This document shows, one piece after another, positions 17,577 through 26,516 of a stretch of DNA of 64,000 nucleotides (position 1 is its first letter; every line of letters begins with the position of its first letter). The translations under genes were made by a program, and so were the position numbers. The notes below the pieces were generated by a model. The model saw only the letters and a list, made by a program, of their open reading frames with translations. It did no database searches and was not told the DNA's origin. The stretch covers positions 1 to 64,000 of the forward strand of contig PABP01000022.1 in NCBI GenBank assembly GCA_002699585.1, written 5' to 3'. This DNA is from Anaerolineaceae bacterium (GTDB taxonomy: Bacteria > Chloroflexota > Anaerolineae > Aggregatilineales > Phototrophicaceae).

Positions 17577-18503
17577 ATGAATGTGAAGCAGGCTAAAAAT
17601 ATTTCTCTTGTAGGCATACTTCAGCAATTGGGCTGTGACACACCTGAAGTGCGTGGAGGAGAACTCTGGTATTTCAGCCCATTTCGCAAGGAAGGGGATC
17701 GCTCATTTCAGGTTCATCCTCAGAAAAATATCTGGATGGACTTTGGTATCGGGCAAGGTGGAACAACCATCGATTTTGCGATGCACTACTTTGGCGTTTG
17801 TTCTGTCTCCGAAGCCCTAAGAGCACTAGAAGCGTTTCGGGGTGTGGGAAGTAGCATCGAACCAGCTATGCCGCTCTTTGGGCAAGATAAGCCGCACTAC
17901 GAAAGTGTGTCTGGTCAGCGAGAGGTTACAGAAAGTGCCATCACGATTCGTAAGGTGCAACCCCTTCAGAATAGGGCACTGATCCAATATCTAGAAAAAC
18001 GTGCCATTCCACTTGGTTTTGCTCGTCCTTATGTGCAAGAGGCGTACTATACGGTGCGGGGGCGGGATCGCACCTACTTTGCACTGGCGTTCCCCAACCA
18101 GAGTGGGGGATATGAGCTTAGAAATCCTGCGTTCAAAGCGGTGGCAGGTCATAAGGACATTTCGCTCATCATGCCTGAGATTGATGACTTCTTCTCAGTA
18201 ATGGTCTTTGAGGGGTTCATGGATTTCGTGTCATATTTGGTGTACCACAAAACGCCTGCCCCTACGGTATCAGCCATCATCTTGAACTCGGTGGCGATGA
18301 AAGGCAAGGCCATTGCTGCTATACAAGAGCGAGGCTTTGTTGAGGTAGAGCTATATCTGGATCGGGATGACAGTGGACGGTGGCTTACACAAGAGCTTCT
18401 CGCCGTAAAAAATCTGGCAGTGAATGGTATGTCAGGCGTGTATGATAGTCACAAGGATTTTAATGAGTTAATTCGGCAACAATCGCTTACGCACTCTGTT
18501 TAG
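17577..18503 (+). CDS. DnaG-like primase of a mobile element (CHC2-like plus Toprim)
   Basis: About 308 residues. The N-terminal domain follows the DnaG zinc-domain pattern (YFSPFRKEGDRSF, WMDFGIGQGGTTIDF), but the usual zinc-binding Cys and His are replaced. The C-terminal half holds a Toprim domain with VFEGFMDF and LYLDRDDSG, the acidic metal-binding motifs, and ends KDFNELI. Primases of this type on mobilizable elements prime the transferred strand in the recipient. I chose ATG 17,577; a TTG lies 18 bases upstream in frame. It is last in the relaxase operon. Confidence 0.75.
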   Translation: MNVKQAKNISLVGILQQLGCDTPEVRGGELWYFSPFRKEGDRSFQVHPQKNIWMDFGIGQGGTTIDFAMHYFGVCSVSEALRALEAFRGVGSSIEPAMPLFGQDKPHYESVSGQREVTESAITIRKVQPLQNRALIQYLEKRAIPLGFARPYVQEAYYTVRGRDRTYFALAFPNQSGGYELRNPAFKAVAGHKDISLIMPEIDDFFSVMVFEGFMDFVSYLVYHKTPAPTVSAIILNSVAMKGKAIAAIQERGFVEVELYLDRDDSGRWLTQELLAVKNLAVNGMSGVYDSHKDFNELIRQQSLTHSV

Positions 18504-18558
18504 TTGCATTGGTAGCAAGCTGACGTAATTGATACAATTCGGTTGATGACAAAATCTG

Positions 18559-18592
18559 TATCGGACTCTGGGTTCGGGTCACTAATCCCCCA
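18559..18592 (+). repeat. Left imperfect direct repeat resembling a tRNA 3' end
   Basis: This 34-base stretch starts TATCGGACTCTGGGTTCG and ends CCCCCA. It matches 28 of 34 positions of the segment at 22,049-22,082. Both contain a T-loop-like GGTTCGRGTC. The T stem does not pair fully, so it is not a working tRNA. The pair brackets the NACHT gene and may be attachment-site remnants. Confidence 0.5.
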
Positions 18593-18652
18593 AGAACTTT
18601 CTTCTACTGGAAATAATGTGGTAATTTGAATCACAACACATATTGCAGGTAA

Positions 18653-21607
18653 TCATTGTTCTTGAGACCTTGCAGTTAAAAGGTCGAGAGATTCTCTAAC
18701 AGCTCTCAATACAAATTTACTTCGAGTGGTGTGAAGAAGGTGCTCTAATGGCTTAATCGCTTCGTCATCACCAATTCTGCCCAGTGTCCATGCAGCACCC
18801 TCTACTATCCATTCGTTGTTTGACTGAAGTGCCTCAACAAGCTCCGGTACAGCGGATATACCAATATTCATTAGTTCTCTTGCTGCATTGCGATGCACAT
18901 TACCATTGTTGCTTTTGTCTCCTAATGCGACAATGTAACGAGCAGGATCATAGTATGATATCCGATCAAATGCTTTTTCGGCCTCCAACACTATGCGTCG
19001 GCTACTATTAGTGGTATCACGATAACCAATAAAGACATCTTTTAGTGATTTGTCTCTTGTCCTACTGAGCGCGTTGATAGCTGCGACGATTGTTTCCTCA
19101 TGCTGTTCATCACTAAGTAATTGTTTGAGCGGACTAATAATGTTTAGGCTGCCTATGTGACCAAGTGCAATTACTGCTGTAAGCTTGTATTTTTCCTGAT
19201 TCTTGAGACTATCGTCTGTTATAACCTGCACTATTTTTTCAACCGAACTAGATGAACCGAGATAGCCTAGAACTTCGATTGAAAGCAAAAGCAATCTTTC
19301 ATTGTAGGAGTGGCGATCTCCCATCTGTTTTAGAGAGAATTGAAGATTATATAGTGTGTTCGAATTTATATTGAGGTCAGTTCGGTATTCAGGTGGCAGC
19401 AAATGTAGTACAGCCCTTATATCATTTCGTAACTTTGCGGTTGGTTTGCATTTATAAAACTCACAGATAGTGGATTGCTCTGAAAGATCTCTTCTTTGAC
19501 TCACGAATTGTTTGTATTCGTTAATAGTCTTCTGGGCATTGTTGATCTGGACAGTAGTTTCAGAATATATACGTTGGGCGTTTTGTAAGATAGAATAGAT
19601 TATTGGCAGTAAAATAGTACTATTTAGGGCGCCCGCGGCATTTATCGAAGCTAGCGCTGGATATTTCTCGTTGGATAAGTCATCAACGATTAGTTTCAAC
19701 ACAGGTGGGGAGTTGAGATCAATCCAGATCAATCTACAAATCTCCAACTCCGCAGTATCAAAGTCTAGAGCTTTCATCGATGCTAAGACTTGAGGCGCAT
19801 TTCCTGACCCAATTTCGCTTAGTGCGATCTTAGCCCCTAGACGAATTGAGGGATTCGTACTTTTTATCGCCTTGACTAAGTGATCAATACCAACATCTCC
19901 AATTCGTGCGAGGGCATCTACTACCACTTCCCTCATCTCAAGATTGCTTGTTGACAACATTTCTATTAGGGCAGGAACAGCAATCTCCGCTGCGTCTCCT
20001 AAGTCACCTATTTGGCGGATAATATTTGCACTAATTTTGGGTAGGAATATAGATGGCCATGATAATGGAGTGAACAAATCAAATTTTGAATTTTGTATTG
20101 CAGTTATTATATGTGGTAAAGCGAAGTACGCGTGCAACGATTGATGAAAGAATCTAAGAGTTTTTTGATTATCCTCGTAAACTAGCAAGCTCAAGGCAAT
20201 TCCGTCATCGATAGCCTCTCTTCGATACCACCTATAAGCCCAACTTGCCTTAGCCGTCAGTCCAGAGTTCTGAATTCTCCGGCGGCGAAGCATGCCATAG
20301 GCTAGGTTACTTAGTATTCGACGTAGGACTTTCCAAGATCTATGATAGAGTATTTGGTTTCTCTGTGTTTCAACATCGAATCGCATATCTAGGTATGCAT
20401 CATATAGTTCTTGCTGAGTTGTCGGAATGTTATTTCTGAATTGTATTGGATCTTCAACTCTACTGATTGACATGACGAACTTGAAGATTCTCTTGGATGA
20501 TTCGAAGACGAACTTGAGGGATCCTATTGTTTGTTTAAAGAGGATGCGTATGATGCTAGTGTTTTTATCCGTTATCCCATCATTGTGCTTTGGATGATCT
20601 GCTGGCTTTCGATACTCGTGTATCCACTTGAGTAGTTCACTTAACATGCTTAGATTTAGCGGAATTCTTGCTAGACTTGCTAATGCCTCAGTTTTTAGGA
20701 TTCTATTTGTAACATAGAGCTTTAAATCATAGTCATTGATTGTTAATGATAGAAACTTCTCTACTTGCTGGTCGGAAAATGGAAGCACCTTTATTGTGTG
20801 AAGACGACTGTCTAGTCGAATAGCTGTATCTGTCAAATAATCATGAATACGCGATGTAATAATAACGGATACTTCTGGATGCCGTCCAATCCATTCGTTC
20901 AAAGAGCTTGCTCGTTCATGTCTGGTTTCGAACGGCATTTCGTTGAGTCCATCGAACAATAGAACTGGTGGATTCAGAGCAAACATACTTTCCAGTGAGG
21001 TATTTATATGGTACTTGTCTGAAGATCCAATCCAGTGTTCTATCAGTTTTTGAGCTTCAATGGGATTATCTGCCTTATTTAGGTCTATCCATATCGGAAT
21101 TGGCCCAGTCCCAGTCGCAAGATATTGAGACGCTAAGTTGTCGAATATCCGCATAAGGACCATGGTTTTTCCTACTCCTGGTAGTCCTACAACCACTGCG
21201 CGTCTAAATCGCGTTACTATCTCCTCGAAGTTATCAAACTCATAGTCATGAGACATGTAACGAGATGTCCTAAAGGCAATATACGACATTGGAACGAAAC
21301 TGTTTCTTCGACGCTGTTCAAAAAACACCTGTTTGTTTCTTAAGTAAAGTTCTACGCTTATTCGATCAGCTGATACTTGAGGAGTGTTACCCTTGTCTAT
21401 ATCCTCTGCTATCTGGAGGATATATTTGCGAAGAATCTGAAGTCCTTCGAGACTTGCTAAAATCACAAACAACCGGTTTGCAACACTTTTAAGAACTTCC
21501 GGTACTTCCATAAAGAGGTCAAAGAACACAGATCCTACGACTACAAAGACTACAACCCAAAAGATTATGCGTGGTAAGTTACGGTAAAGTCTCGATATTG
21601 TAGTCAT
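18653..21607 (-). CDS. Membrane-anchored NACHT NTPase with HEAT repeats, candidate immune sensor
   Basis: A 984-residue STAND-type protein. An N-terminal membrane helix (IIFWVVVFVVVGSVFF, about 14-29) and a second hydrophobic stretch near 43-55 precede the NACHT module. Walker A is GLPGVGKT and Walker B is LLFDGLNEMP, with ITSRIHDYL after it. The second half carries HEAT-type repeats in two groups (such as MREVVVDALARIGD and IVEGAAWTLGRIGDDEAI). Bacterial NACHT proteins with repeat sensors are known anti-phage NLR-like systems. Here the N-terminal effector slot is a membrane segment, suggesting membrane damage or anchoring rather than a nuclease. The gene stands alone between two tRNA-like repeats. 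Substrate and trigger are unknown. Confidence 0.82.
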   Translation of the reverse strand: MTTISRLYRNLPRIIFWVVVFVVVGSVFFDLFMEVPEVLKSVANRLFVILASLEGLQILRKYILQIAEDIDKGNTPQVSADRISVELYLRNKQVFFEQRRRNSFVPMSYIAFRTSRYMSHDYEFDNFEEIVTRFRRAVVVGLPGVGKTMVLMRIFDNLASQYLATGTGPIPIWIDLNKADNPIEAQKLIEHWIGSSDKYHINTSLESMFALNPPVLLFDGLNEMPFETRHERASSLNEWIGRHPEVSVIITSRIHDYLTDTAIRLDSRLHTIKVLPFSDQQVEKFLSLTINDYDLKLYVTNRILKTEALASLARIPLNLSMLSELLKWIHEYRKPADHPKHNDGITDKNTSIIRILFKQTIGSLKFVFESSKRIFKFVMSISRVEDPIQFRNNIPTTQQELYDAYLDMRFDVETQRNQILYHRSWKVLRRILSNLAYGMLRRRRIQNSGLTAKASWAYRWYRREAIDDGIALSLLVYEDNQKTLRFFHQSLHAYFALPHIITAIQNSKFDLFTPLSWPSIFLPKISANIIRQIGDLGDAAEIAVPALIEMLSTSNLEMREVVVDALARIGDVGIDHLVKAIKSTNPSIRLGAKIALSEIGSGNAPQVLASMKALDFDTAELEICRLIWIDLNSPPVLKLIVDDLSNEKYPALASINAAGALNSTILLPIIYSILQNAQRIYSETTVQINNAQKTINEYKQFVSQRRDLSEQSTICEFYKCKPTAKLRNDIRAVLHLLPPEYRTDLNINSNTLYNLQFSLKQMGDRHSYNERLLLLSIEVLGYLGSSSSVEKIVQVITDDSLKNQEKYKLTAVIALGHIGSLNIISPLKQLLSDEQHEETIVAAINALSRTRDKSLKDVFIGYRDTTNSSRRIVLEAEKAFDRISYYDPARYIVALGDKSNNGNVHRNAARELMNIGISAVPELVEALQSNNEWIVEGAAWTLGRIGDDEAIKPLEHLLHTTRSKFVLRAVRESLDLLTARSQEQ

Positions 21608-22048
21608 TGAGATGGTGGCATCCTTCTACGATTTCGGACTGCACTGTGATTTGCTAGCGAGTTGAACAGATATTAAATCATACTATGTCAATACTCAAAT
21701 TCTGCGGCTAATGTTGTTGTCAGTATCTCTTTAATCTTTTGCGTGGTTCTTGTAATAGTAAGTGTTTCACTTCTATATCTTCGAGATATGTGACTTCATA
21801 TGAAGGATCTAGTTTGTAAGAAGTCGCATTTGGTGTGGTTGCCATGTGCTTTTATTTGTGGGGTTTGCATATCTTTGGAGTAATTGATTTGTTTGCTCGT
21901 CTTGCAAGCTTAATGAACTACATTTTCTTGCAGTCTAGCATTGAATGAAACGTCACATTCCCATAAAATAGCGTGATTATGCACCACGCCTTACAACTCT
22001 CACAGCCATTTGTTTGAGTTGACGGGGTTGGGAAGCAGAGAGCATAGC
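21608..22048. other. A+T-rich non-coding stretch upstream of the NACHT gene
   Basis: No convincing gene is visible on either strand. The short frames here have no ribosome site and no family resemblance. The part next to 21,607 should hold the promoter of the NACHT gene, but no clear -35/-10 pair stands out. The rest looks like degraded island sequence. Confidence 0.5.
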
Positions 22049-22082
22049 TATCGGACACTGGGTTCGAGTCCCTCCTTCCCCA
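22049..22082 (+). repeat. Right direct repeat: remnant of a tRNA 3' end, probable island boundary
   Basis: TATCGGACACTGGGTTCG, then AGTCCCTCCTTCCCCA: a T-loop (GGTTCGAGTCC) and a CTTCCCCA acceptor-like end. No complete tRNA can be folded upstream and two T-stem pairs fail, so it is a fragment. A hairpin terminator follows directly, as after real tRNA genes. It matches 28 of 34 bases at 18,559. It marks the change from A+T-rich island to core composition. Confidence 0.55.
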
Positions 22083-22089
22083 CTGAAAT

Positions 22090-22129
22090 ATACAGCCTTG
22101 CTTGAGATAATCAGCAGGGCTGTATTTTG
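22090..22129 (+). terminator. Hairpin terminator after the tRNA-like fragment
   Basis: ATACAGCCTTGC and GCAGGGCTGTAT form a 12-base stem with one G-T pair, followed by TTTT. It probably once ended a tRNA transcript at this site. Confidence 0.7.
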
Positions 22130-22657
22130 TAGGGTTACTATGCCATCCATTGTGATGGGACAGGTACGAGGACAGGCCACATTGGCCAGTTGCCGATCTG
22201 TTCGCTAAACGACTCTCCGATTTCGCCAACAGTATTTAGCTCGAACGGCTTTTATACATACAAAAACAGCCTTTTTTGCCCTCATAATGTATTAGGAGTA
22301 TTGGAATCATTTGGTACGGCGTACTTATCAGCCTGTAACGAGCATCACAGCATTGATATAGTATCTGGTTTGCCATACAATGCAGGTTCTATGCACTGCG
22401 CTTCATCGCGCTGGCAAGTTTTTTGCTGGCGTTGATGCATTCGGGAAGCTGTGGGGATGCCTTTAGAGCCTTGTGTTCTGATCCCTTTTCCCTAATAGGT
22501 GTTAATAGGCGCGTTCCGCGTCTTTTCTGTTATGAAGACAGATGTGACAATGACACTGGCAACGCAACAGGCCAGCGTTTTTCTACGCAGGACTACGCTA
22601 TCCGTCAGGCTTCATAATCTGATAAACATTTTATAGAGGTTTCGTATCAACTACGGT
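22130..22657. other. Non-coding stretch between island boundary and clp operon
   Basis: I see no supportable gene here. Frames of 60-80 codons exist on both strands but show no family features or ribosome sites. The last 70 bases before the trigger-factor gene look like its promoter region. Confidence 0.45.
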
Positions 22658-22663
22658 TATAAT
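22658..22663 (+). promoter_or_regulatory. Candidate -10 element of the tig-clpP-clpX operon
   Basis: A perfect TATAAT lies 31 bases upstream of the TTG start of tig. No strong -35 hexamer is visible at the usual distance, so the assignment rests on the -10 element and its position. Confidence 0.4.
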
Positions 22664-22693
22664 CACCCTTAGGTTCTACGCAAGGATAGGCTC

Positions 22694-24466
22694 TTGAACG
22701 TCCAGACTGAGCATTTAGACAACCACACCGCGCGTCTCACTGTAGAAGTGGATGCTTCCAAATGGGAAGATGCCAAGAAGAAGGCGGCGCGCAAACTCGG
22801 CAAACGCTATCGTATCCCCGGTTTCCGTAAAGGCAAAGCCCCCTACAGCGTCATCGTTCGCTACGTTGGTGAACCCGCCATCGTGGAAGATGCCGTTGAA
22901 GTATTGGGTAATGAAATCTACCGTGAAGCCCTCGACGCATCGGAAGTAGCCCCGTATGCGGCTGGCTCGCTAGAAGACTTCAAGCTGGAACCCCCAACCT
23001 ACATCTTCACTGTGCCGCTGCAACCCAAAGCGGATATTGGTGATTATCGCGATGTGCGCCTCGACTATGAAGCGCCGGAAATCACCGACAAGGATGTCGA
23101 AGAATCGCTTGAATCCCTGCGCTCACAGCGTGCGGAAGTCGAGGAATCAGAAGAACCGGCTGCTATGGGTGACCGTCTGACCCTCGATGTCCATAGCGAA
23201 TTCGCTGATGGTGAAGAACCCTCAGACGAAGTTGAAGAAGAAGATGTCGAAGCCGAGGCAGAAGAGACGGCTGAGGATGTCGACAGCGAAGATGCGGCTG
23301 AAGATGAAGCCACTGACGAAGACGACGCAGAAGAAGCGAACGTCCCCAAGAAGGGCGATCACTTCATTCACCGTCATGATCTGGCCATCGACCTCAGCGA
23401 CGGCGAAAACGAACCCGTGCTTCAAGGGTTCTCTGCCGCACTCGTCGGTGCCAATCTCGATGATACCGTTGAATTTGAACTTGAAGTGCCCGACGAAGAA
23501 AGCTACGAAGGCATCGTTGGCCGCAAAGTGCATTTCAGTGTCGAAGTCAAGAAGATCGAAAAGATCGCACTGCCGGAACTCAATGATGAGTTCGCAGCCC
23601 AGGTGACGGAAGAAGAAGACGAATCCTTAACCCTGGAGCAATTGCGCGAGCGCATTCGTGAAAACCTCGTCCGTGAAACCACTAACCAGGCCGAGATGGA
23701 ATACGCCAACAAAGTGCTCGATGAGATGGTCGAACAGGCCGATGTTGCTTATCCTGGCATCATGGTCGCCGAGCAGATCAACGAAATGATCGAGGACTTT
23801 GGTCGAAACATCGCCCAGCAGGGCATTCAGTTAGAAAATTACCTGCAAGTCATGGGCATGACGCGCGAAGACCTGGCAGGACGCTACGAAGAACAGGCTG
23901 AAAAATCCGTCGCCCGTTCCATCGTCCTGGGCGAAGTAATCACGGCTGAAAAAGTTCGCATCAACGCCGGTGAAATCGAAGCGCAAATCGACGAAATGAT
24001 GGCTCAGTTTGGCGAGCAAGCCGAGGCCCTGCGTCAATACCTGGATACCCCACAGCAGCGGTCAGCTATTGCCAATAACCTGCTGTACGAACGTATCATG
24101 AAGCGCATCAGCGCCATCGGCCAGGGGACAGCCCCCAGCTTTGAAGAAATTGAAGCCGAAATTGCCGCTGAGGCGGCGACTGCGGAAGCTGCCGAACAAC
24201 TCCTGAGTGCCGCTGAAGAAGCCCCTGCGGAATCTGCTGTTGAAGAAGCGGAGGCCACCGAGGTAGAAACAGCCGCTGACGAAGCGTCTGAAGCTGAGAC
24301 TGACGAAGCGTCTGAAGCTGAGACTGACGAAGCGGAATCAGAAGAATCTGCGGAATCAGAAGAATCTGAGGAAGTCGAAGAAGCCGAAGCTGAAAGCGCC
24401 GAAGACGAAGGTGCTGATGAAGCATCGGCTGATGATGAAGCTGAGCAGGAAAAGACGGGCGAGTAA
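22694..24466 (+). CDS. tig: Trigger factor chaperone/peptidyl-prolyl isomerase with acidic insert and tail
   Basis: Trigger factor binds ribosomes at the exit tunnel and shields nascent chains. The ribosome-binding signature GFRKGKAP is at about residues 43-50, followed by the FKBP-type isomerase domain and the helical C-domain. At 590 residues it is far longer than the usual 430-450. An Asp/Glu-rich insert (about 172-217) interrupts the FKBP domain, and the last roughly 110 residues are an acidic Ala/Glu/Ser tail. A 24-base tandem duplication at 24,277-24,324 lies in that tail. The start is TTG with AGG upstream. It heads the operon with clpP and clpX, the classic arrangement. Confidence 0.92.
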   Translation: MNVQTEHLDNHTARLTVEVDASKWEDAKKKAARKLGKRYRIPGFRKGKAPYSVIVRYVGEPAIVEDAVEVLGNEIYREALDASEVAPYAAGSLEDFKLEPPTYIFTVPLQPKADIGDYRDVRLDYEAPEITDKDVEESLESLRSQRAEVEESEEPAAMGDRLTLDVHSEFADGEEPSDEVEEEDVEAEAEETAEDVDSEDAAEDEATDEDDAEEANVPKKGDHFIHRHDLAIDLSDGENEPVLQGFSAALVGANLDDTVEFELEVPDEESYEGIVGRKVHFSVEVKKIEKIALPELNDEFAAQVTEEEDESLTLEQLRERIRENLVRETTNQAEMEYANKVLDEMVEQADVAYPGIMVAEQINEMIEDFGRNIAQQGIQLENYLQVMGMTREDLAGRYEEQAEKSVARSIVLGEVITAEKVRINAGEIEAQIDEMMAQFGEQAEALRQYLDTPQQRSAIANNLLYERIMKRISAIGQGTAPSFEEIEAEIAAEAATAEAAEQLLSAAEEAPAESAVEEAEATEVETAADEASEAETDEASEAETDEAESEESAESEESEEVEEAEAESAEDEGADEASADDEAEQEKTGE

Positions 24467-24529
24467 TAATCCGTCATAAAGAAATCGTAAGCAACCTAAA
24501 CTGCTAATTTCACCAGAAAGGAGTATGAT

Positions 24530-25165
24530 GTGTCTGTTGAGCACAGCACATCAACGGTGACTATGAATCCGACGAATGTTATTCCAATGGTGATCGAGCA
24601 AGGGAGTCGGGGCGAGCGCGCCTACGACATCTATTCTCTGTTGCTCAAAGAACGCATTGTGTTTGTTGGCACGGGCATCAACGATCAAGTGGCGAACCTG
24701 ATCGTTGCTCAGTTGCTTTTCTTGGATCGTGAAGACCCGGATCGCCGTATCCAGGTGTACATCAACTCGCCAGGTGGTCAGGTATATGCGGGTATGGCCA
24801 TGTATGACGCCATGCAGCTTACCTCGGCCCCGGTTAGTACGACAGCCGTTGGCCTCGCTGCCAGCTTCGGTACCGTGCTTTTGGTCGGTGGCGCTGCGGG
24901 CCTGCGTTATGCACTGCCTAACGCGACCATCCACATGCACCAGCCTTTGGGTGGTACACAGGGCCAGGTGACGGATATGGAAATCCAGATTAAGGAATTC
25001 AACCGCCTGAAGAAGCAGCTCAACGATATTTTTGTTCATCACACGGGCCAGCCGCTAGATGTCATCGAGCGTGATCTGGATCGTGATAGCTATCGTAGCC
25101 CGGAAGAGGCCAAGGAATACGGCCTCATTGATGAAGTACTGCATCCTGAAGAAGAGGCAAAATAA
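24530..25165 (+). CDS. clpP: ATP-dependent Clp protease proteolytic subunit ClpP
   Basis: A 211-residue serine protease that forms the tetradecameric barrel of ClpXP. It has [16 protein letters not shown], the oxyanion-loop region; GLAASFGT with the catalytic Ser; IHMHQPLGG with the catalytic His; and [19 protein letters not shown] with the catalytic Asp. The start is GTG at 24,530 with AAAGGAG 6-7 bases upstream; a nearby ATG is out of frame. clpX begins 2 bases after its stop, so the two are translationally linked. Confidence 0.96.
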   Translation: MSVEHSTSTVTMNPTNVIPMVIEQGSRGERAYDIYSLLLKERIVFVGTGINDQVANLIVAQLLFLDREDPDRRIQVYINSPGGQVYAGMAMYDAMQLTSAPVSTTAVGLAASFGTVLLVGGAAGLRYALPNATIHMHQPLGGTQGQVTDMEIQIKEFNRLKKQLNDIFVHHTGQPLDVIERDLDRDSYRSPEEAKEYGLIDEVLHPEEEAK

Positions 25166-25167
25166 CC

Positions 25168-26463
25168 GTGAATTACCCACCCGGAGGGCACAAGTGCTCG
25201 TTCTGTGGCAAAAGCCACGATGAGGTCGAGCGTCTGATCGCAGGGCCGGACAATGTCTTTATCTGTAACTACTGTGTCGAGCTTTGCCATAATTTGCTGG
25301 CGGATGAGGACTACACAGAAACCAATGTTCCAGATTTCCAACTGGAACGGTTGCTGACGCCGCGCGAAATCATGGATCATCTCGACGAATATGTTGTTGG
25401 TCAGGAATACGCCAAGCGTGTCCTGAGTGTTGCCGTATACAATCACTACAAGCGCATCCAGGCCGATAGCGTAGAAAAAGACGTTGAGTTGGGTAAAAGC
25501 AATATCCTGATGATTGGCCCAACTGGCAGCGGCAAGACCTTCTTGGCGCAGAACCTGGCGCGCATCTTGGATGTGCCGTTCTGCATTGCCGATGCGACAG
25601 CGCTGACCGAGGCCGGTTATGTCGGTGAAGATGTCGAAAATATTCTCTTGCGCCTGATCCAGGCCGCCGATGGCGACATCGCCCGTGCCGAGCGCGGTAT
25701 CATCTACATTGATGAAATCGACAAGATCGCTCGCAAATCCAATGACAACCCATCCATTACCCGCGATGTATCCGGCGAAGGCGTGCAGCAAGCCTTGCTC
25801 AAGATCATCGAAGGCACGACGGCCAATGTGCCGCCGCAGGGTGGTCGTAAGCACCCACATCAAGAGTTCCTGCAAATTGATACCAGCCGCATTCTCTTTA
25901 TCTGTGGTGGTACCTTTGAAGGCATCGACAATGTGATTGCCAAGCGTGTCGGCGTTAAAGGGTCTCTCGGTTTCAAATCCGTGAGCCGTACCGCCCGCGA
26001 TACGGGCGAATTGCTGCGCCGCGTCAGCCCGGAAGACCTGATTTCGCATGGTCTCATTCCTGAGCTGGTGGGTCGCTTGCCTGTCATCGTCGGTGTCGAT
26101 CCGCTCGACCGTGATGCGTTGATGCGCATCCTGATTGAGCCAAAGAACTCGCTCACACGCCAGTATCAGTACCTGCTCTCGCTCGACAATGTCGATCTGG
26201 TCTTTGCTGAGTCATCATTGGCAGCCGCAGCCGACCTGGCCATGAGCCGCGGTACCGGTGCGCGTGGTTTGCGCTCCATCATTGAAAAGAGCCTGGTGGA
26301 TGTCATGTTTGAGGTCCCCGGCCAGGATGGTGTACGCCGCGTGGTCATCGACGAGGAAGTCGTCCGCGATGAAAAGCGGCCCGACATCTTTGATGTCAAT
26401 GGCGCCCAGTTCGAGTGGACTGATGGCGGTTCAATTAAGCCGCCTGCCAAACCGGCTGCATAA
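25168..26463 (+). CDS. clpX: ATP-dependent Clp protease ATP-binding subunit ClpX
   Basis: A 431-residue AAA+ unfoldase that feeds tagged proteins to ClpP. An N-terminal zinc-binding domain ([11 protein letters not shown], then CNYCVELC) precedes Walker A GPTGSGKT, the pore loop GYVGEDVEN, Walker [10 protein letters not shown], the RKH loop ([10 protein letters not shown]) and the ClpP-contacting loop near GSLGFKSV. The start is GTG. It is last in the tig-clpP-clpX operon, which ends in a strong hairpin. Confidence 0.96.
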   Translation: MNYPPGGHKCSFCGKSHDEVERLIAGPDNVFICNYCVELCHNLLADEDYTETNVPDFQLERLLTPREIMDHLDEYVVGQEYAKRVLSVAVYNHYKRIQADSVEKDVELGKSNILMIGPTGSGKTFLAQNLARILDVPFCIADATALTEAGYVGEDVENILLRLIQAADGDIARAERGIIYIDEIDKIARKSNDNPSITRDVSGEGVQQALLKIIEGTTANVPPQGGRKHPHQEFLQIDTSRILFICGGTFEGIDNVIAKRVGVKGSLGFKSVSRTARDTGELLRRVSPEDLISHGLIPELVGRLPVIVGVDPLDRDALMRILIEPKNSLTRQYQYLLSLDNVDLVFAESSLAAAADLAMSRGTGARGLRSIIEKSLVDVMFEVPGQDGVRRVVIDEEVVRDEKRPDIFDVNGAQFEWTDGGSIKPPAKPAA

Positions 26464-26482
26464 AGCCATCTCAATAGCAAAG

Positions 26483-26516
26483 AAAAAAGCACTCAACGTC
26501 GGTTGGGTGCTTTTTT
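26483..26516. terminator. Bidirectional terminator between clpX and the convergent hydrolase gene
   Basis: AAAAAAGCACTCAAC pairs with GTTGGGTGCTTTTTT over 15 bases with one G-T pair around a short loop. A and T runs on both sides let it serve both converging genes. Confidence 0.85.

Noticed and set aside
22000-22082. Complete tRNA gene
   Set aside because: Only a T-loop and acceptor-like end are present; no matching 5' half, D arm or anticodon arm can be folded.
21918-22229. Reverse-strand open frame across the tRNA-like fragment
   Set aside because: It contains the GRRDSNP-type translation that arises from reading tRNA 3' ends backwards and is not a real protein.
23065-24477. Ser- or Ala-rich open frames opposite the trigger-factor gene
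   Set aside because: They are shadows produced by the Glu/Asp-rich codons of the acidic insert and tail.
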